Positions 1 to 15,362 of a stretch of DNA of 64,000 nucleotides are shown here, piece by piece. A model generated the notes under the pieces. It had not been told where the DNA came from, made no database searches, and was given only the letters and a program-made list of their open reading frames with translations. This stretch comes from Gymnogyps californianus (taxonomy: Eukaryota > Chordata > Aves > Accipitriformes > Cathartidae), in the NCBI RefSeq assembly GCF_018139145.2, contig NC_059500.1:47638072-47702071 (forward strand), read 5' to 3'. The position numbers were made by a program, and so were the translations under genes. Each line of letters starts with the position of its first letter. Positions within the stretch are counted from its first letter, which is position 1.

Positions 1-3000
1 ATTAGACCAAGTCTCCTTGACCATTAAGCTGACATTAAGTCTGTCTTTATACTGTCATCCATGGTCCAAAATTGATACTGATGGGAGTTTTGCCAAATGA
101 CTACATTTCTGACTGGAGCTACTATAATTACAGCCCTGAAAACATCTGTGTCGTTACTTGAAAAGGTGTAATGAAGAGTTACTTATGAAAACTATGCACA
201 ACCTGATGATTCCTCCGTGTCCAGGACTCTCTAGTTGGTGGGCTGCATTGTTTTTTTTAACATTGACAACTGCCTGTCATTTGGATATTTCTGTAGGCTT
301 TTCCTCCAGATGTTTCTTGCCTTCATTGGCGTAGTTCAGGGAAGAGGTAATGACCAACTATCACTACGAGATTTTCTGGCTCAAGTAGCGTAAATGTGTA
401 CATTTGGAGTGAACAGTCAGGAGTCATAATTGCATCTCTCCATGACACTTACTCAAAACTAAGCCTGTTTCATCTGCAACAGACGAATTCACTGCTATCA
501 GCGGTTTTTTTAATAGTTCTGTCGATCTCTTGCAAAGAAGTGAGATTTGCACTGCATGGCATTTTCCACTCTGGTATTAAAAGTTCTGTCAGATATTTCT
601 GACCACAGCAAAGGTCATATGTAACTTTTAATCCTGAGGTCATTGACAGACCTTACAGAAAAACTGGTAGTTTTAAGGAAAAATGCAAGACAAGGCAGTG
701 AATATGTTAGTGGTATAGACCTTATCAAAAGGGGGAAAAAAAAAAGAGAGAGAAAGCAAGACTGATTCAGAAAGTGTTGAGAAAAAGAAACCCAATCAAT
801 CAAATGATCCTTCTTCTGAGAAAATCAGTCTGAAGACCAGACTGGAACCAGACTACGAATCCTGAATCAAACCTTTTCTGCAGGAGATTCTGAAACCTTG
901 TTCATTAAGTGTGTGGAATGGGATTATTTGTTTAACATCCTAAAATTGTAGTTATCTTTAAAGGACTTTAAAAAAGCATAGGCAAAGTTCATTTTTTTGT
1001 TCATTAGCAAGAGTGAGTCACTTAGCACTTAAAGCTGAAGTTTCGCTAAGAAGAATGTAAGAAACAGCAGCTGTCAAGAAGCCGATACCTTCTACCTGTG
1101 ACTTTTTTAAGGAACCCTTGACCTTGGTGCAGTCATTGCTGAAAATTTTTGCTGATACCTTGGGGAAGATAAATACAAAAATATGGGATATAATGTACAA
1201 GAAGAAGGTTTGCTTCTCACTCCATGCTAGACAAGCTCTTGCGTGTGACCACACCACCACTCTCAGCATTTTAATGCAGAAATGAAACTTGCTTGCTTTA
1301 ACTTGTTTAATCCTAGTAAGTGGCTTATGTCAATCTACGTTTACAGGGTTGTCTTCACACGGATAAAGCAGCAAAAATATCATTTTGTAAATGAACCTGA
1401 AATTCATCTTCATGGTTTACTTTCCTCCTGAAATCAGAAGAATTTGCAGGTATTAGACACTAGGCATTAGTTTGCATAAGTGATAAATTAGGCAAATTTA
1501 GAGGAGATAAATGACCTAGCAGGTGAAATACTTTTTGTCCTCAGCAAGAAACAACTCATAGAATTTAGATCACAGAGCCAGATTTCTTTTCAGCTAATGA
1601 AAGAAGGGAGCAAATGAATTAAGAAAAATTTAATGTATTTTTTCTAAAGAAGTCAGGCACACACACATCACAATAAACTCTGAGGTCCTAAATGACAGAA
1701 AACAAAGTGCAGAGATTATTCTAGTTCTCCTTTCTGTATAGGAGTTCACATTATGAGAGATAAAATGCCTGAAATAATTAAACAAAATAGTGCTCCAGTT
1801 CCCAGTAGGAGGAATTACATGAAAATTGATAATGAAAGATTTGCTGCAAAGGCTTTAAATCACTCTGTTTCAATTCAACAGCAAGCAGGGTATTATTATA
1901 GTAAATGCATAGTGCGGTGATGACAGTGAAGAAGTTTGTCTTTCTAAATAAGTTTTGTGTAAGTAGAATCTGAATTGCCACATGAGACTTTCACAGCTCT
2001 ATGTGTAACCCGACTTCTTTTTGCAGAACTTGTGATGCAAGCGATGGGGTTTTGTTTGTTTGGGACATTGCTACTTATAGTTCTTTGTTGTTCTGATTTA
2101 TTTAGTTGTCTTTAGCTATAAGAGATGCAGTGTCTTTCTATTATTAGCTTTTTCACAGTACTTTCATCAGAGGCATATGAAGGTCCCTTTGTTGGGTATT
2201 CGTTCATGGTCCAGGAAGGCATAGTTAACTTGCTCCACAAATGTTTCATGATCACTATGATTTTCACACAAAAAGATGTAGTCTTAGATCTCAGGATTAA
2301 TTTTCCATGTCACTTCATGGTTGGAAAGATTTAGCCAACAGGTCTACATTTCTCTGGAAGATTTCTGCCGCATGTTTCCAAGAGCTAAATAACATAAATT
2401 CAGCACCTTTCCCCAAAAAATCAATGGTTAGAATTCAATCTGCCCCTGGGTCTCTGGCTGCTTCTTGGGCAGAAAAGAAAGGCTTTGTAAGACAGAATTT
2501 TCAGGCTGTCAGTATACGTCCTTATTTAATAGGAGGATAGATAAGAGAAAAGCACCCCTGCTTCTGTGGGTAGAACACTTTCTTCATGCTCACAAAAATT
2601 TGTACTTTCTGTGTTTTGGCAGCATTTTTGTCTTTTTTAGTTTTATATCTCTTGGCTTGTTTTCATCCAAGATATCTTGTCATTCTCTGTGGTCTAAACC
2701 AAAGGATGAGCCTTTTCTGTATTAATACAATTGTAAATAAGGCTTGTACAGTTGTGTTAACTAACTTACTTCCATCAGAGGAATTAATATATGTAGCTCT
2801 TCCACAGCGCAGATAAGAGTCTGGAGAGCCATTTTTCCAAAGGCTATGCAAAAACTTTGACTCTGCACTGGCTTTTAGGTCCAAGGTTTTTGGTGAAACG
2901 ACCAGTCTGTCCCCATGCAAATCTGTACTTTGCTTTTCTCCGGCTGTGCCCAGGAGATTGCTAGGCATTGACAATGTTGCAATAAATTCTGTTAGTACAC

Positions 3001-5364
3001 CAAAATCTGCTATCACCCGGGTCTATTCTGGAGTCGTCATTTCACAGATGGCACTATTAATCCAGCAGACAGGAGCAGCTCTTGTTTATTCCCAACCTGA
3101 ATGAGCTTCCAGCTAGAAATGAGACAGGAAAGGGTTCGCATCCTGTTATAGTTCCTGCTTTGCCATCCTTTAATGAGCTCAGTGAGTAGTTTATAATGCT
3201 GTCCTTACTTGCCTGTGACTCTGAACGTGGTGGTGGCCAGGAGTCAAAACAGTGAGGGGTGTGGAGGGTGGCTGAGCCACAGTGTGACTGCTCTGGTGTT
3301 CTGTAAAGCTGCTCTGGATGCTGCTAAGGAGAGTGGCCAGGCAGTCCTTTTGCTAGGAGAAACAGTGGCACAACTCACCATAATTTGCCATAGCATTAAG
3401 AAAGCAATTTTAAACGTGTGGGGTTTTTTAAATGGCTATGGCTGTGACAGCTGACTAACATAGGTGGGACATGAAGTTACTTAAATGCTTTTTCCAAAAA
3501 TGTTCTGGCAGTTGATATTGTTGGAGCAGTTGGACTCTCCAGACCCCCAGCCCAGTCTGATGTTGCTTGTCAGGGTAAGCAACTGGATCTAGAGCTGCTA
3601 GTCTTCTCAGCTCTGGTTGTTGCAGTGTTGCATGGCAGGGATATGTGACTTTAAACTACACCAAGGTCTCAAAATTTTTGCATCGGGCTATGTGCTGGGT
3701 GAGTCTCCAGGCTGAGCTGGCAAAGTCCTCATGATCCGTAGGGTGGAGGAAGAGCGTGACTGTGTGACTGAAAAAGCCCTTGTCAGGAAGGGTCTTGGAG
3801 AAGGGGTGAAATAGGAGCACCTCCTGCAGATAAAACCGCAGGTTAATAACCAGGCAGTAACATCCAGAGACTTTTTATTTAGTAGCATATGATAGCTAGC
3901 GCTTTAGTGATTCTTACAGCTGCAAATGCAGTAGGATCTGTTAGCCAGTAGACCCCTGAGGGTGGAAAACATTCGTATTGCAAAATGCATCTTTTATTTT
4001 CACTGTATTTCGCTTTACATGTAAAAAATTATGAGACTGACACCTTGCTTCAATGTGCTGTGGAAGAAATATCACATCTCTTCCTGCATGCTCAACCAGA
4101 TCCTGCTCTCAATTCATTTAGTTTTATGCTAATCTGATGGAATTAATTCGCAGTGGTGTGAAATCAGACTATGAGCCAGGTTTTTTCTGTTCTTTTGATC
4201 TGTTGGAGGTTTTCCATGCCAGTGTCCCCTGTACTTGTTATTTCTTTATTTATGTTATGATCATGATTTTACCTGACCTTCTTAATTTTTGTCATGTAAT
4301 TGCTAAATCTTTATGAATCAGAATGAAAAGGGTTTGATAATTCAGATTTAACTAGAATATTGAAAAATGTGAATGGTTTGAGAGGAGATTTCTATGATTG
4401 TTTACAAGGGAGTTCAGATTGGAAATGGAACACAGTTAACAGGAATTGGACAGTAACAGTCCTAATGATTCTTTCCCATTCAATAAGCACAGTTTTGAAT
4501 TAAAAGAAAAAAAAAGATCTTAATATGAAAAGCACTCTTTAGCTATTGCCATAGACATCCACAGCAGGACTACAGGAATACTATTTATGAAGCATATTAA
4601 AAATGTGTATGCATAGAGATATCTACAGTAAAATTGCCAGTAAAACAAATGAGGCAGATAGATAGACTAATGGAGTTTTAATCTGTGTTTCTTCTCGTTC
4701 TGGCCACACAGTGTTTTACAAATGGAAAGATGCTATTTCAAGAATCAAGTACATTTGTTCTCTCTGACTCCCTTGGTCAGCATTGTAAGCATAAAAGCTG
4801 GTTAACATAAAAGGCCATCTATAGAACACAATATAATAAAAAGTGGCTTAAATTCATGAAATCCTGATTGGATCCCACGTTTACTGACAATTTAGCTTGA
4901 TAGAGACTGCAATTTTCCAAAGTTCAACTGCATATTGTGAAGAGAGTCATGTATGCATTGTTTACTGAAGTTTTCACCTGCTTGCAGAATGATTGCAGAG
5001 TCATGTCGAAACAGAAACGTGTAGATTCATTGCAATGGGAATTTTCTGTAGAACCAAAACCTAGTTTATCGATTACTTCCAGACAGCTTAAGACTGCAAA
5101 GCGTGTGATGATTTCTGGCTTACCTTACCTTACAGTTTTCTTTATATGACTAATTTAGTTATATTAAAGGTTTGTTCTAGGGAGCTAGGTTGTTCCCTCT
5201 TGGTATTTTTGTAGGTCCAGCAGTATGTGCATTACTTGAAAAGAGGGATCTACAGTGGGATGTCATTAAAGCCAAAAACATGCCAGCCTAGAACGTAGCC
5301 ACAGAAACTGAGTTTGGCTATTAAATAATCTGCAAGTATTTATACTCAGGCTCAGAAAGTATTC

Positions 5365-5394
5365 TTGTTTTAATGGAATTTGTTTTAATGGAAT
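5365..5394. repeat. perfect 15-bp tandem duplication
   Basis: The unit TTGTTTTAATGGAAT occurs twice, head to tail, without a mismatch. It is intronic, and no function is apparent. A recent replication-slippage event would explain it. Confidence 0.9.
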
Positions 5395-8300
5395 TCACAC
5401 CCAGTATATTTCATTATGAGGGCCCGGCTTTGCTATGCAAGTCTAAGTCTTGTTTTCATATCCTTTCTGTCATGGTGACTTAACTTAATGCAAGGGTGTA
5501 GTTTTTGTTAAAGGCTTCCCCTGATCCTTCCATTTCTTGTACCTTTTACACTGAAGAAAGCCTAGCGGAGCTGCACAATATTGAAACCAGTGGGATGTAA
5601 CAGCCCTCTCCTTGGTAAATGCAGATAGTTTGATCGCATTTCTTAATGAAAGCAGATAGCTGAAACAGTAGGGGCATCCATCTCAGATAAAGAGGTGTGC
5701 CAGTCCCTGGAACAGAGGTGTTCATGGTGGACTGGGTTCCCATGTGCGTTGTGTGACGTGCCTGCCAAAGAGATAGAAGGAGAAAAGTCAGCAGGAAAGT
5801 CCAAGACATTATGAAAGAAGCACAGGTTCTGGGAGAAAAATCGTGAGAGGAAAAGACAGAGGCAGACTGAGCATTTTGGGAGCAACTGTTAGCTAAAAGG
5901 AGGCTTACAGCTGAGAGTAATGGCATGGTCTCCTGCTTGTGACTCCTGCAGTGCTTAGAGAAACCAGACTTTAAGGGTTTTTTTAGTGGAACGGGATTAC
6001 ATAAAAGATGGATGGAGTTACTGTGAGTTTCTCTTTCTAATTGAAAGACCTTGGAGATTGTGATTTTGGCTCATGTCCAAAATAACATATCTCCGCAAAA
6101 GTCTCTGAGAAATCTCATGATTTGCAGTGAAGCTCACCTGGCAGCTTGGAGGTGAAGACATGCTTTTGTCCTAGGCTGTAAATGGGAAACAGAGGTGGAA
6201 GGCAGATATGAGCCTGAGCTAGGGCCACGAGCTGCTTAGGCGCCACCCTCGCTACTTCACCATGAACTCTCTCATGCGTTCTTGTAGCTATGGTCTCCTA
6301 CTATGCCCTTCCATGATTCAGTCCGCCCTAACTCCAGAGCATCTGTTTCCTCTAATGCCTTATTCTCTTTGATCACAGTGGGAATTCTCCTTGGAGCTGT
6401 AGGTTTACCTTAAATATTAGGAAGCTGTTCTGGGAGGACCAGGCTTTGCAGAGGAGAGCAACAGAGCCAGTGCTTCTGCATTATGTGTGGCAACGCAGAA
6501 GCAGGCATAACATAACCTGCACAACATAACCTGCAGGCGTCTGGTTCGTAGCTGCAAAGACAAATCAGTAGTATGAAAGTCAGTGTGAAATATCAGACTG
6601 ATGAAGGAACGTGAGCACAAAGATTTTCTGTCTATCCTTTGCTATGCCATGTAGGACCTAATTCCCCAAATGAGGTGTCCAAACACTGAGAGCCAAAATG
6701 GGGGAGGTCTGATTTAAGTTCTTAATGTTGTAACTCTGCATTTAGAAACAGTGCTGTTCAGGTCTTTCTGCCTTAGTTTCATCTCTTGGCTCCAAAGGTG
6801 TTAAAAGTAGCCTGGCATGTGCATGCTGCAGATTCTCCAGAACACATGCCTTATGGTCTCCAGAATCCCAGCATACAGGGATGCTCTTGATTTCAGAGCC
6901 ACAGATCTTCTCTTTCCTCTTAATGCAAAGCAGAACGTTGTAGAAAAATAGTTAAAAGGCAGGAGGAATCAGAGTAAGATAGAAGCTGATGTGGTCCTTT
7001 TTTTCTTCACCTAATGTGAAGAAAACAGTTTGTTTTGCTTTATGGTTGTAGATGAAATTTGGAAATTCGGACTTGCTTTTCTGTCCACAGCTCTTTCAGG
7101 CTCACTGGCAGTACAGTGCTGGTGTCTTACCTGCAGGTTGTTTGATAGAATTTTGGAAGAAATTCTCTATTTCTTCTTAACAGTTTTTCTCCCTACGATT
7201 TCTTACACCCTTGCCAGATATAAGACAAACCCTTAGATGATATTTGCATGTTTCAAGTGATCAGAAAGACCTAGGAGGCAGTGGTGAAAATTGCTGAAAA
7301 TGGTTATCTATCTGAAGGATGAATGTGGAGGCAGATGGTATTCAATGTCAGTTATAAAGACAGTGAGCCTGAAATACTGTTGAGTTAAATATTGAAAATT
7401 AAGATATTTGCTTTTAGTAGTACTTCATTTTGCCTCAGACTGAATGTCTAGTTTCCCATTTTAAAACTGAGAAAGTGTAATATAATCCAGTTAGTGGGTG
7501 AATAAAAAAATAAAACCAACATAATTTCATTGGTTTTCGTTTTACAATGTTGAAGAACCAGTCTAACATCCTATTGGATGTAAAAAGTACCAGTGTTTTG
7601 TGTGCTTTGATTGCATTGATTCTCATATAATCTTGTAACCCATAGGCTCAGACCTGTTAGAGACATAAATAGTCCAAAAATAAAAAAAAAACTTTGATGT
7701 TTGTTAGCTAACAAAACATTGCAAGAGGTACATTTTGATCCTTTACCTATAGCTATTGGAGATGCTGCTCTCAGGAAAGTTCTGCTTTGTACCTTATTGC
7801 AATGAACATGTATGTTGTGCTCAGTAGAAAATGGAAAACCCAAAGAGCACAGTTAATTGCTAAAGAGAAGGCAGTTGTATCCAGTAACCTGCCCCTAAAG
7901 CAATCAACCTTCTTCATTAGAACGACGTTCTTTACAAACAGTGTCTCTATTCCTAGTTTACAGATGGGGGAATGGAGGAACGGAAGCCAACTGCTAGATT
8001 TTGCCTATTAGGCTGGTGTAAAACTGATACCCAGAGTCTGGCAGCCTAGAGCTGGTGGTGTGCTCCCAGTGAATGAGGATTTTATGTTTTGAAGCACAGT
8101 TATTTGAAACATTTGTACCTTAAGTATCATCCCAACTGTTTTGGTGATGCTTTTCTTTCTCCCTGCTCCCTCTTTTTTAAAATGTGTGAGGTAGACCACT
8201 TTAAATGTTATTACTGTTTCATGGAAAAGGTAGTCCCACAGGATAGATACAGCATGCCAAGGCTTTCCCTTTGTCTCATTTAAGGGCCAATGTTCTACCT

Positions 8301-11300
8301 TCTATTCTCTGTCCCCTTCTGACACTGTGGGAAGCATCAACTATTAGCAATGCTCAGCTAGCTTTCTCAATATCATTCATTATTTTATATGCCTCTCTCA
8401 CATTTGATTACATTCTTGCAGTTGCTATCCTGAGAGCTAGATCCAACGTGAGTTTCTGCAAGCTCTGCTGGCATAAAGTCAGCAGAGATCCTGGTGACAA
8501 AAAGTCACCTGAAGGGCAAAGACAGCTGTGAAATAAGACAGAGAAGTGAGCAGAGCTTGGTGGAGAGGGGACGTGACCAGGGCAGCTGAGGATGCACTGA
8601 TTCAGCATTTCCTCCCTACAGGCTGTGCAGGCTGGGTTCTTCTCTGCAGCTGGAGCTGCCCACGTCCTTCAGGACCTCCAGGGTGTTGGAGGCGGAAAGG
8701 CAGTGAAACTGCAGCCTTTTCACCCTTGTGATGAATCCTCTGCAATGTACAGCCAACTTACTGCAATGAGATTTATCCGGTGGTTGCAAATCAGCATAGC
8801 ATCAGCAAGCACTAAGATTTGTCAAACGCTTTCCTCTCTGGGAATTATTGTGACTATTTTTAAGGCAAACTCTAAAACCTCCGTAATCTGTAGCAGATCC
8901 TTTGTGTATTTAGGTAAGCAGAAGTCCTAGGAAATGCTTTTTTTGCTGGCTTCCTACTAAGCCGTTCATGTTTGATTGAGTTGTAGGAAATGAAGAGCTG
9001 GCATCTCCTGTCAGTAGTCTCTATGGTGTAGTTGGAGTTCAGCTGAAAACCTTCCCAGCCCCTGCCCAGAATCTGCAGCTTGTTTCATGGGTGATTTTAA
9101 TTCAGACATTTTTTAAGTTTTGAGAACTTAATCTTGGAACACTCACTAATGTTTTCCCATGTAATATTGTTGATGAAGTAGCAGCATATTAAACACTTTA
9201 AATCCAGGTATTTTAAAGCTAGCCACGTAAATCCATACTGAAGTACTTAAACTGTCACTTGTGAACAAATGTTTTGTGTGCATGAGTATCTAATGACCAC
9301 TGAAAGTACCTCGCTTTAGGTTTGGGGTTTTCTTTTTTTAAAGATTCTTCTGTCCCCCTAAAAGTTACATAGACATACAGAGCTATGGTACCGATTTGTA
9401 TAATTTAAAAAAATAGCAAAAGGTGACTTGATTGACAAGTCTTGAAATGAGGATAAGAGAACAACTTAAAACTGCATAATTACTTCTGACACTAAGGTGA
9501 TTAAAAACTCATCAAGTCTTTAAGCTTGAGCTATTACATTGCCATCCTAAGCCAAAGATACCTGACTTTAAGCTAGTTCAGAGAAGGTAAGAGACATGGG
9601 GCAGACTCTGACTTTCTTACACATGTTGAATAACTGAATATCATATGATCGGTCCTACAGACTGACTGGAAGAGTCCTATTTCATATAATAGTATGCATA
9701 AAAATCTGGAATTAAATAAGTTGACCTAACATTAGTATGTGATTTAGCAACTGATACCTTAAACTATCCATTTGTCAGTGCTTGAATCAGCTAAGATGCA
9801 TCTCTTCTGAACATTTATGAGGATTCACTATGTGTATGCACATTGGGTAATTGCATGAACAGACGGGCATAAAAGAGGCAGCTGATCTGAATGAACAAAG
9901 CCATTCTGCTTTGCCCAGGGCTACCACTTTCAGACTAGGTGCCTGTAAACAAGCAGTTGTAAATGCAGCCAGGTATCCCCATTTGATGGTCCAGCTCAGT
10001 GTCTTTGAAAGTTCAAGCTTAATTGAATAAATTCTTTGTTTTGCTGAGTAAAACGAGCTTACAACCTCAATTTAATTTCGGATATGGTTCTTGTGAATCA
10101 TATTTATTTTCTTCAACAATACAGAAGTCTGTTTCTTTAGGTAGAATTGCCTGTTTACTTTTAGGAAAGAGAAAGGTGAAAGGAAGGAAGACGGCAGGCA
10201 AAGTGAAAGGGAATTTTAGTTTATTTTTCTACAGGGTGCTTACTAAAGCTTTTTCCTCCTCTGTTTTAAATAAGATCCAAGGTTCTGTACTCAGTGTTAG
10301 TTCACAGTCTGGATTCAGGTAATGATCATCTAAGCAGTAATACGTAAGTTAAAATCCTTATCATCAGTTTACTATAGCTTAAATATAGAAATATTCCCCT
10401 ACAGCCGCTTGCAGCCTTTCTACATAATGAATATAGAGAGTCAGGTAATGAGATGCATCACCTTCAGTTAGTAAGCTGTACTGGCCCCATTGCAGCACCT
10501 GATGGAGCTTCCGTAGAATGTGGTGGTGATGATCAACTTTTATTTCCATGGCTATCTAGAAGAATTTTAGTTTAAGTATATTGAGACCACTAGGACTTGC
10601 ACTTTTCAGCTTCCTACCAACCATATAAAGCCTACCCACTGAGTCAGCAAGGGTTATAACATGGGATTGTTTTGGGATAGTCACAGAAAGGAGGTCTAAG
10701 GGATTCTAGTTTGGTAAAATCCGAAGATACACGTATTAAGACAACTAGATAAAATAATACCTTACTTCATTTTTTTGTTCCTTCACTGAGCTCATTAGGC
10801 TTAGTTCTGAAATCTGTCTAGCTGAGTTTGTTGCTTTGGATTTTAGTTATGCATTAACCTAAGTTATCATATAATTTCAAATAAATGCAGAACAGTTCTA
10901 TTCCAAGTACATTACTAGCACTCCTTAGGATATGGATTTTTAGAAATGATCTAGACCCTCTTAAGTTAACTACATTGACTTCACTGGCTGCCTTTGAAAT
11001 GCATCTTGTTTTTCTGCAGTTCAGTCTAACAAAAACCCACAGACCTTAAGTGTTAAGTGTCTTGCAAAGATTAGAGAGCCCTGTGCACCGAGAAAACTAT
11101 CATCTGTAATTTACTTCAGAACTGACAAGCAGTGACTCACTGATAGGTATAAAATTGCAGAGTCCAGATGCTGCTTTTGAAAACAGGTGTAAGAGAGAGT
11201 AGCAGAAGTCCTTCACTATAAAACATCTCGAGACAAGTTAGCAAAACCCTATCTGGGGTCATATTCTACAATAATTAGAGACACCGTATTGCATTCAGCA

Positions 11301-14300
11301 CCACGCTGCCAGCCACGAACCATCATGAACTTTCATTATTCCCATAAAAGCTGATTAAAAAAAAATAATAGCTTTTTAGTTACTATAGTTGGAAAAGATT
11401 TAGCAAGCAGGAAAGAGATCTGAACCCATGCTGTAGAAAGGGTGTTGAAATCCAGTTACATTTTTACCTGCTGTTGTTTGACAGCCTGCTTTTCTCATGT
11501 TAGGAGAAGGCAGTGGGCAGTCCAGTTTGCTAATTGTTTCAGGCTGTTGAACCTGTAACATGGAAACTTCAGGTAGAGCAGCAACTCCTGGAGCTGCAGG
11601 CAGTCAGCTCTCTCTGGTTTTGGAATACACAATCTAATAGATGATTCAAGTTACTAGCCATCTTTTATTAACAAGGATATTCTGTATCAAATACCTAAAG
11701 CTTTTTGTAGATTCTGCTCCTCATTTGACTGTCATGATGCCCTTTATTTTAAAGGAAAGGATGAGGATATTCGCCATGTAGTTAGTGAGGCATCATCTCT
11801 TGCATGAATTACTTCAGGAGCCTGTTTCTCAAGAACATACATTCCCAAACAAGGCAAGGAAGATGTCAGGCTTAATCACTGATGGACTTACGTCACTGAG
11901 AAAGAGAGATGTGTGAAAAGGATGCCATAGACTGTTTCTTCATAGCAAGTAGACATTTATTTTGATTCGTCCTGAGATAAAATGTTTTAAGACTTTTAGC
12001 ACAGGTGGAGCAAACTTGAATACATGATCACTGATACAGGCAGGAGGATGGACAAACTCTTATGTACTGCCATGGAATACAGGAGAACCAACAAATATTT
12101 TGGTGAATTGTTTAAAAATGTTAGTGAACTGTCTCATGATTTATCTTTTTATAATTCTGATAAAAACATAGTAAGGAATTGTGCCCCAGATACTTTTGAA
12201 TAAGAGTGTATACTAAAATGCATTGTTTTCATTTTGCAGAACTATAATAAATCCATGGTTTTAAAGAAATTATAACATGTAATTGCAAACGATAATTTTT
12301 TTACTAGTAATTCCTTCAGAAATATATGTAATGCATGGAATTTTTGTCTCTTTCTGATCCTGAGGGAACTAATATGCAACAGTTGCCAAGATTTAAGAGC
12401 AAACTTATCTTTACAGAAAATGTGTCTTTTCTTGAAAGAAATCACTATTGAGTATGTCCAAAAATACAGCATTCACTCCCAGTGCAAAGAAACACAACCA
12501 TTTTAACCTTGGACCAGTTTTTAAGTGTTGTCTTAAATTAAAAGGTTGTATAAAATGTCTGAATACTAAATGTTTCTACAAGGGGAAAATGATACTTCAG
12601 AATACTTTGCCATGCAGTGTGTGATACCCAAATTACATTGCAATGAACTTGTAAATGCAAAACTCACTGTAAGCTATAGGAAAATAGTTCAATTTGCCAT
12701 CCTAATGGGTACAAAATGCTGTGAAAAACATGATGTAAACAGCAACACCACAACTGAATTTTTCACTGCCATAGTTTAAAACACTAGTTTAAGGTGTTAT
12801 TATTGTTAATCCAGAAGATAATCCAGGCATTATAACTATTTAGTATCACCAAAATGTCAAACCATTGTTTACATGCCTGTTTTTATAACTATGGAGGCAT
12901 TTTTGCCTTAAAATTCTATTTATATTCCAATCTTGAACATTTCTTCTAGGATGTAACTTGACTGGCAAGTTAAGCTCAGAAACAATTGCATTACTAATCA
13001 GGTGTGGAAAAACAATTTAAAAAATCTGTTTCACAGTGTTATATCCCATTCTGTACTGACGAAGAATTAAGTTATTTCAGATGTGTTTTTCACTTTTCTT
13101 TTATTTCCTTAATGTATATGCAAAGTATATTTCATTATTCTTTCTCTTTATAACATAATTATCTTCTACAAATTAAATTATATGGTACAAATTATCATCT
13201 ACTTGTTTTTATACATTCATGCAGCTTCATCCTATTCCCTTTCAAGTAAATCACAGTATTTCCTTCAACATGAATTTTTTTTTTTAGAAATGCCCTCATA
13301 TTAAGCCTAGAGCATGCTCAGTATTTTTGAGGCATGCTGAATGCTCTCAACTCCTCTTGGCTGTAAGAAAAGTTACATTCTTCAGCCCTTTGTCAGGCAG
13401 AAATGACAAATTATTCAGATTTATCAATTATATATTCTCATGTCTTTCAGTATTAAAATTAAGAAACAAATTTCCTATCTTCAAAAGTTCGAAGTCCCAA
13501 ATAATAATTTTTTAAACTTTTATTAAAGTTCCTGTTCTGAACACTCATCCACATCTCACAAACTTTACTTCTGTAACTATACCCACTGATCTTTAGGACT
13601 TGACTGTCCTAAATCGCTTCTTTGGAGACAAGAACTTTTCCTGGCTTGTCTGTTTTGCTTTCTTGCAAATTTTGCTGCAAAATAAATTTTCCCTCCCATG
13701 AAGGTCCCTCAAAGTATGCACAAATAAATCATGGATTTACAACTGTGTGTGTGGATTTGTATCCGAAAGAGCATATGTATGTATGTTCTCTCTCTATATA
13801 TTTACACATTATGCAAAAATTTTCTAAGATGCATCCACTGTTTTAATGACATTTTAGAACACACATTTCGTATTTTCTTCTTCTTCCCTTTTCTTCCCAC
13901 TCTGTTAAAAGTTCTTTCTGTGATGGTTGTCTTCAAAAGAGGCATAAAACTTTTTTTTCTAACCATTTCTCACATGAGGGCAGTCTAATTTCAGAGGTGA
14001 CAGGTAGTTCCTTTATCAGAACAAAGATCTTCTCTTTGCCGCATTATCTCTTCTTCAACTTAATATTCACAGCTGGAGGGAGTTAGATTTTTGACAAAGA
14101 GTTCAGTTCTGGTTATTCTTTTTCTTGTTGTGGAACAGAAAGGATCTGCTCTGTTATCAGTGTTTGCTCATAACTGGTTGCCTTCCACTTAACCTTCAAG
14201 GTTAATTCACTAACTCAAAAAGCATGTCGTGAAAGTTAGTGTTGATGTGTGTCCAAAAACTGGGTTTCATTGCACTGGGGATATTGTTCCATAGAACCGT

Positions 14301-15356
14301 TGCGACGTAATTTGTTTTCTATGTAATGCACCAAACAAGAGCCTTGAGATGGAGGAAATTATTTTTATGCCAGCTTGTGGGGAAGGTGTTATGATCAAAT
14401 AAGAATGAATGTGAGACAGCTGGAGTTTGCACTGTGTCCTATTTTAATTAGTACTTGATGACCGGACTTTCATATTTCGTGTATTCTGGTGTTAACTTTC
14501 CTTCCTCGGGATAAGCAGAATGAGTAAAAAAATAACACAACTTTATCACACAACTTCCAAGATGTCATGGAAACATATTCCGTGATAAAAGTTCTGGGTT
14601 CCTGTTTAACAGAAGTGTTAATTCTATTAAAGAAACAAGCAGAACTCGGGACTACAAATCAGATACAAAATTTTGCATTTGCTTGTTTTCAGTGCAAATT
14701 CTGTTCTCCCTCAGTAGTGTCTCCTGGTGATGTGTTCTGCTGCTGTTGGCCTAGGGATAGGACATAGGAATCACAAATCATCTCCAGGATACATCACTTA
14801 CTTGAAAGCATTAATTGCCTTTAAAATCCATCCAGAGTCTCGTTTTCGTTCATGGCAGACCAGTATGTAGCATGTTGCCTGCCCTTAACGAGAGCTGCCA
14901 GCTTGGGCTAAATGGCCATTTTCTGGGAGTGGTTAAACTGAAACACCTTTTTTTCATTTCCTTGTCTAGTCCCTTCCTGCAAAATACCAAGGTAATGCCA
15001 CTCCTTTTTAGGCTTGTCATTGAACAGTTGGTCAATCCTGAGTTTCTTATCACTTTTAGTTTTTCAGTCCTCACTCTCTCAAACTGGTTGACATACAGGG
15101 AGTTTGCCTGCCTGCGTAATTTGTATGAAGTGAACATCGTGATCTGCAGCCCAGCTGCTGTGTGCCAGGCCCTGAAATGACAACAGTTCCTGTCCAAGAA
15201 ACTGACAAGAATAAAAGACTCTTGCAACATTGCAGTGTGAATTTACTCTGATTTACTCGATCACTAAGATGCTTTAATTCAAGAGGTTCAAAAACCTATC
15301 ATCACAAGCATTCATAGGATCAGACATCTGTGGTGTTCTACTGCCTTTCCATTCTA

Positions 15357-15362
15357 TGCATG
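15357..15362 (+). promoter_or_regulatory. TGCATG motif, possible RBFOX site upstream of the 39-nt exon
   Basis: A TGCATG hexamer ends 43 bases before the first base of the 39-nt exon. RBFOX proteins bind (U)GCAUG; upstream intronic sites usually repress the following exon. The hexamer is expected about 15 times by chance on this strand of a 64-kb window, so position alone is weak evidence. Confidence 0.3.

Noticed and set aside
2663..3016. Antisense open frame of 117 codons
   Set aside because: No recognisable family, no splice or promoter context; treated as chance.
14815..15230. Open frames of 121 and 126 codons on opposite strands
   Set aside because: They overlap each other in intron sequence, show no domain, and end before the first SLC24A2 exon without splice logic.
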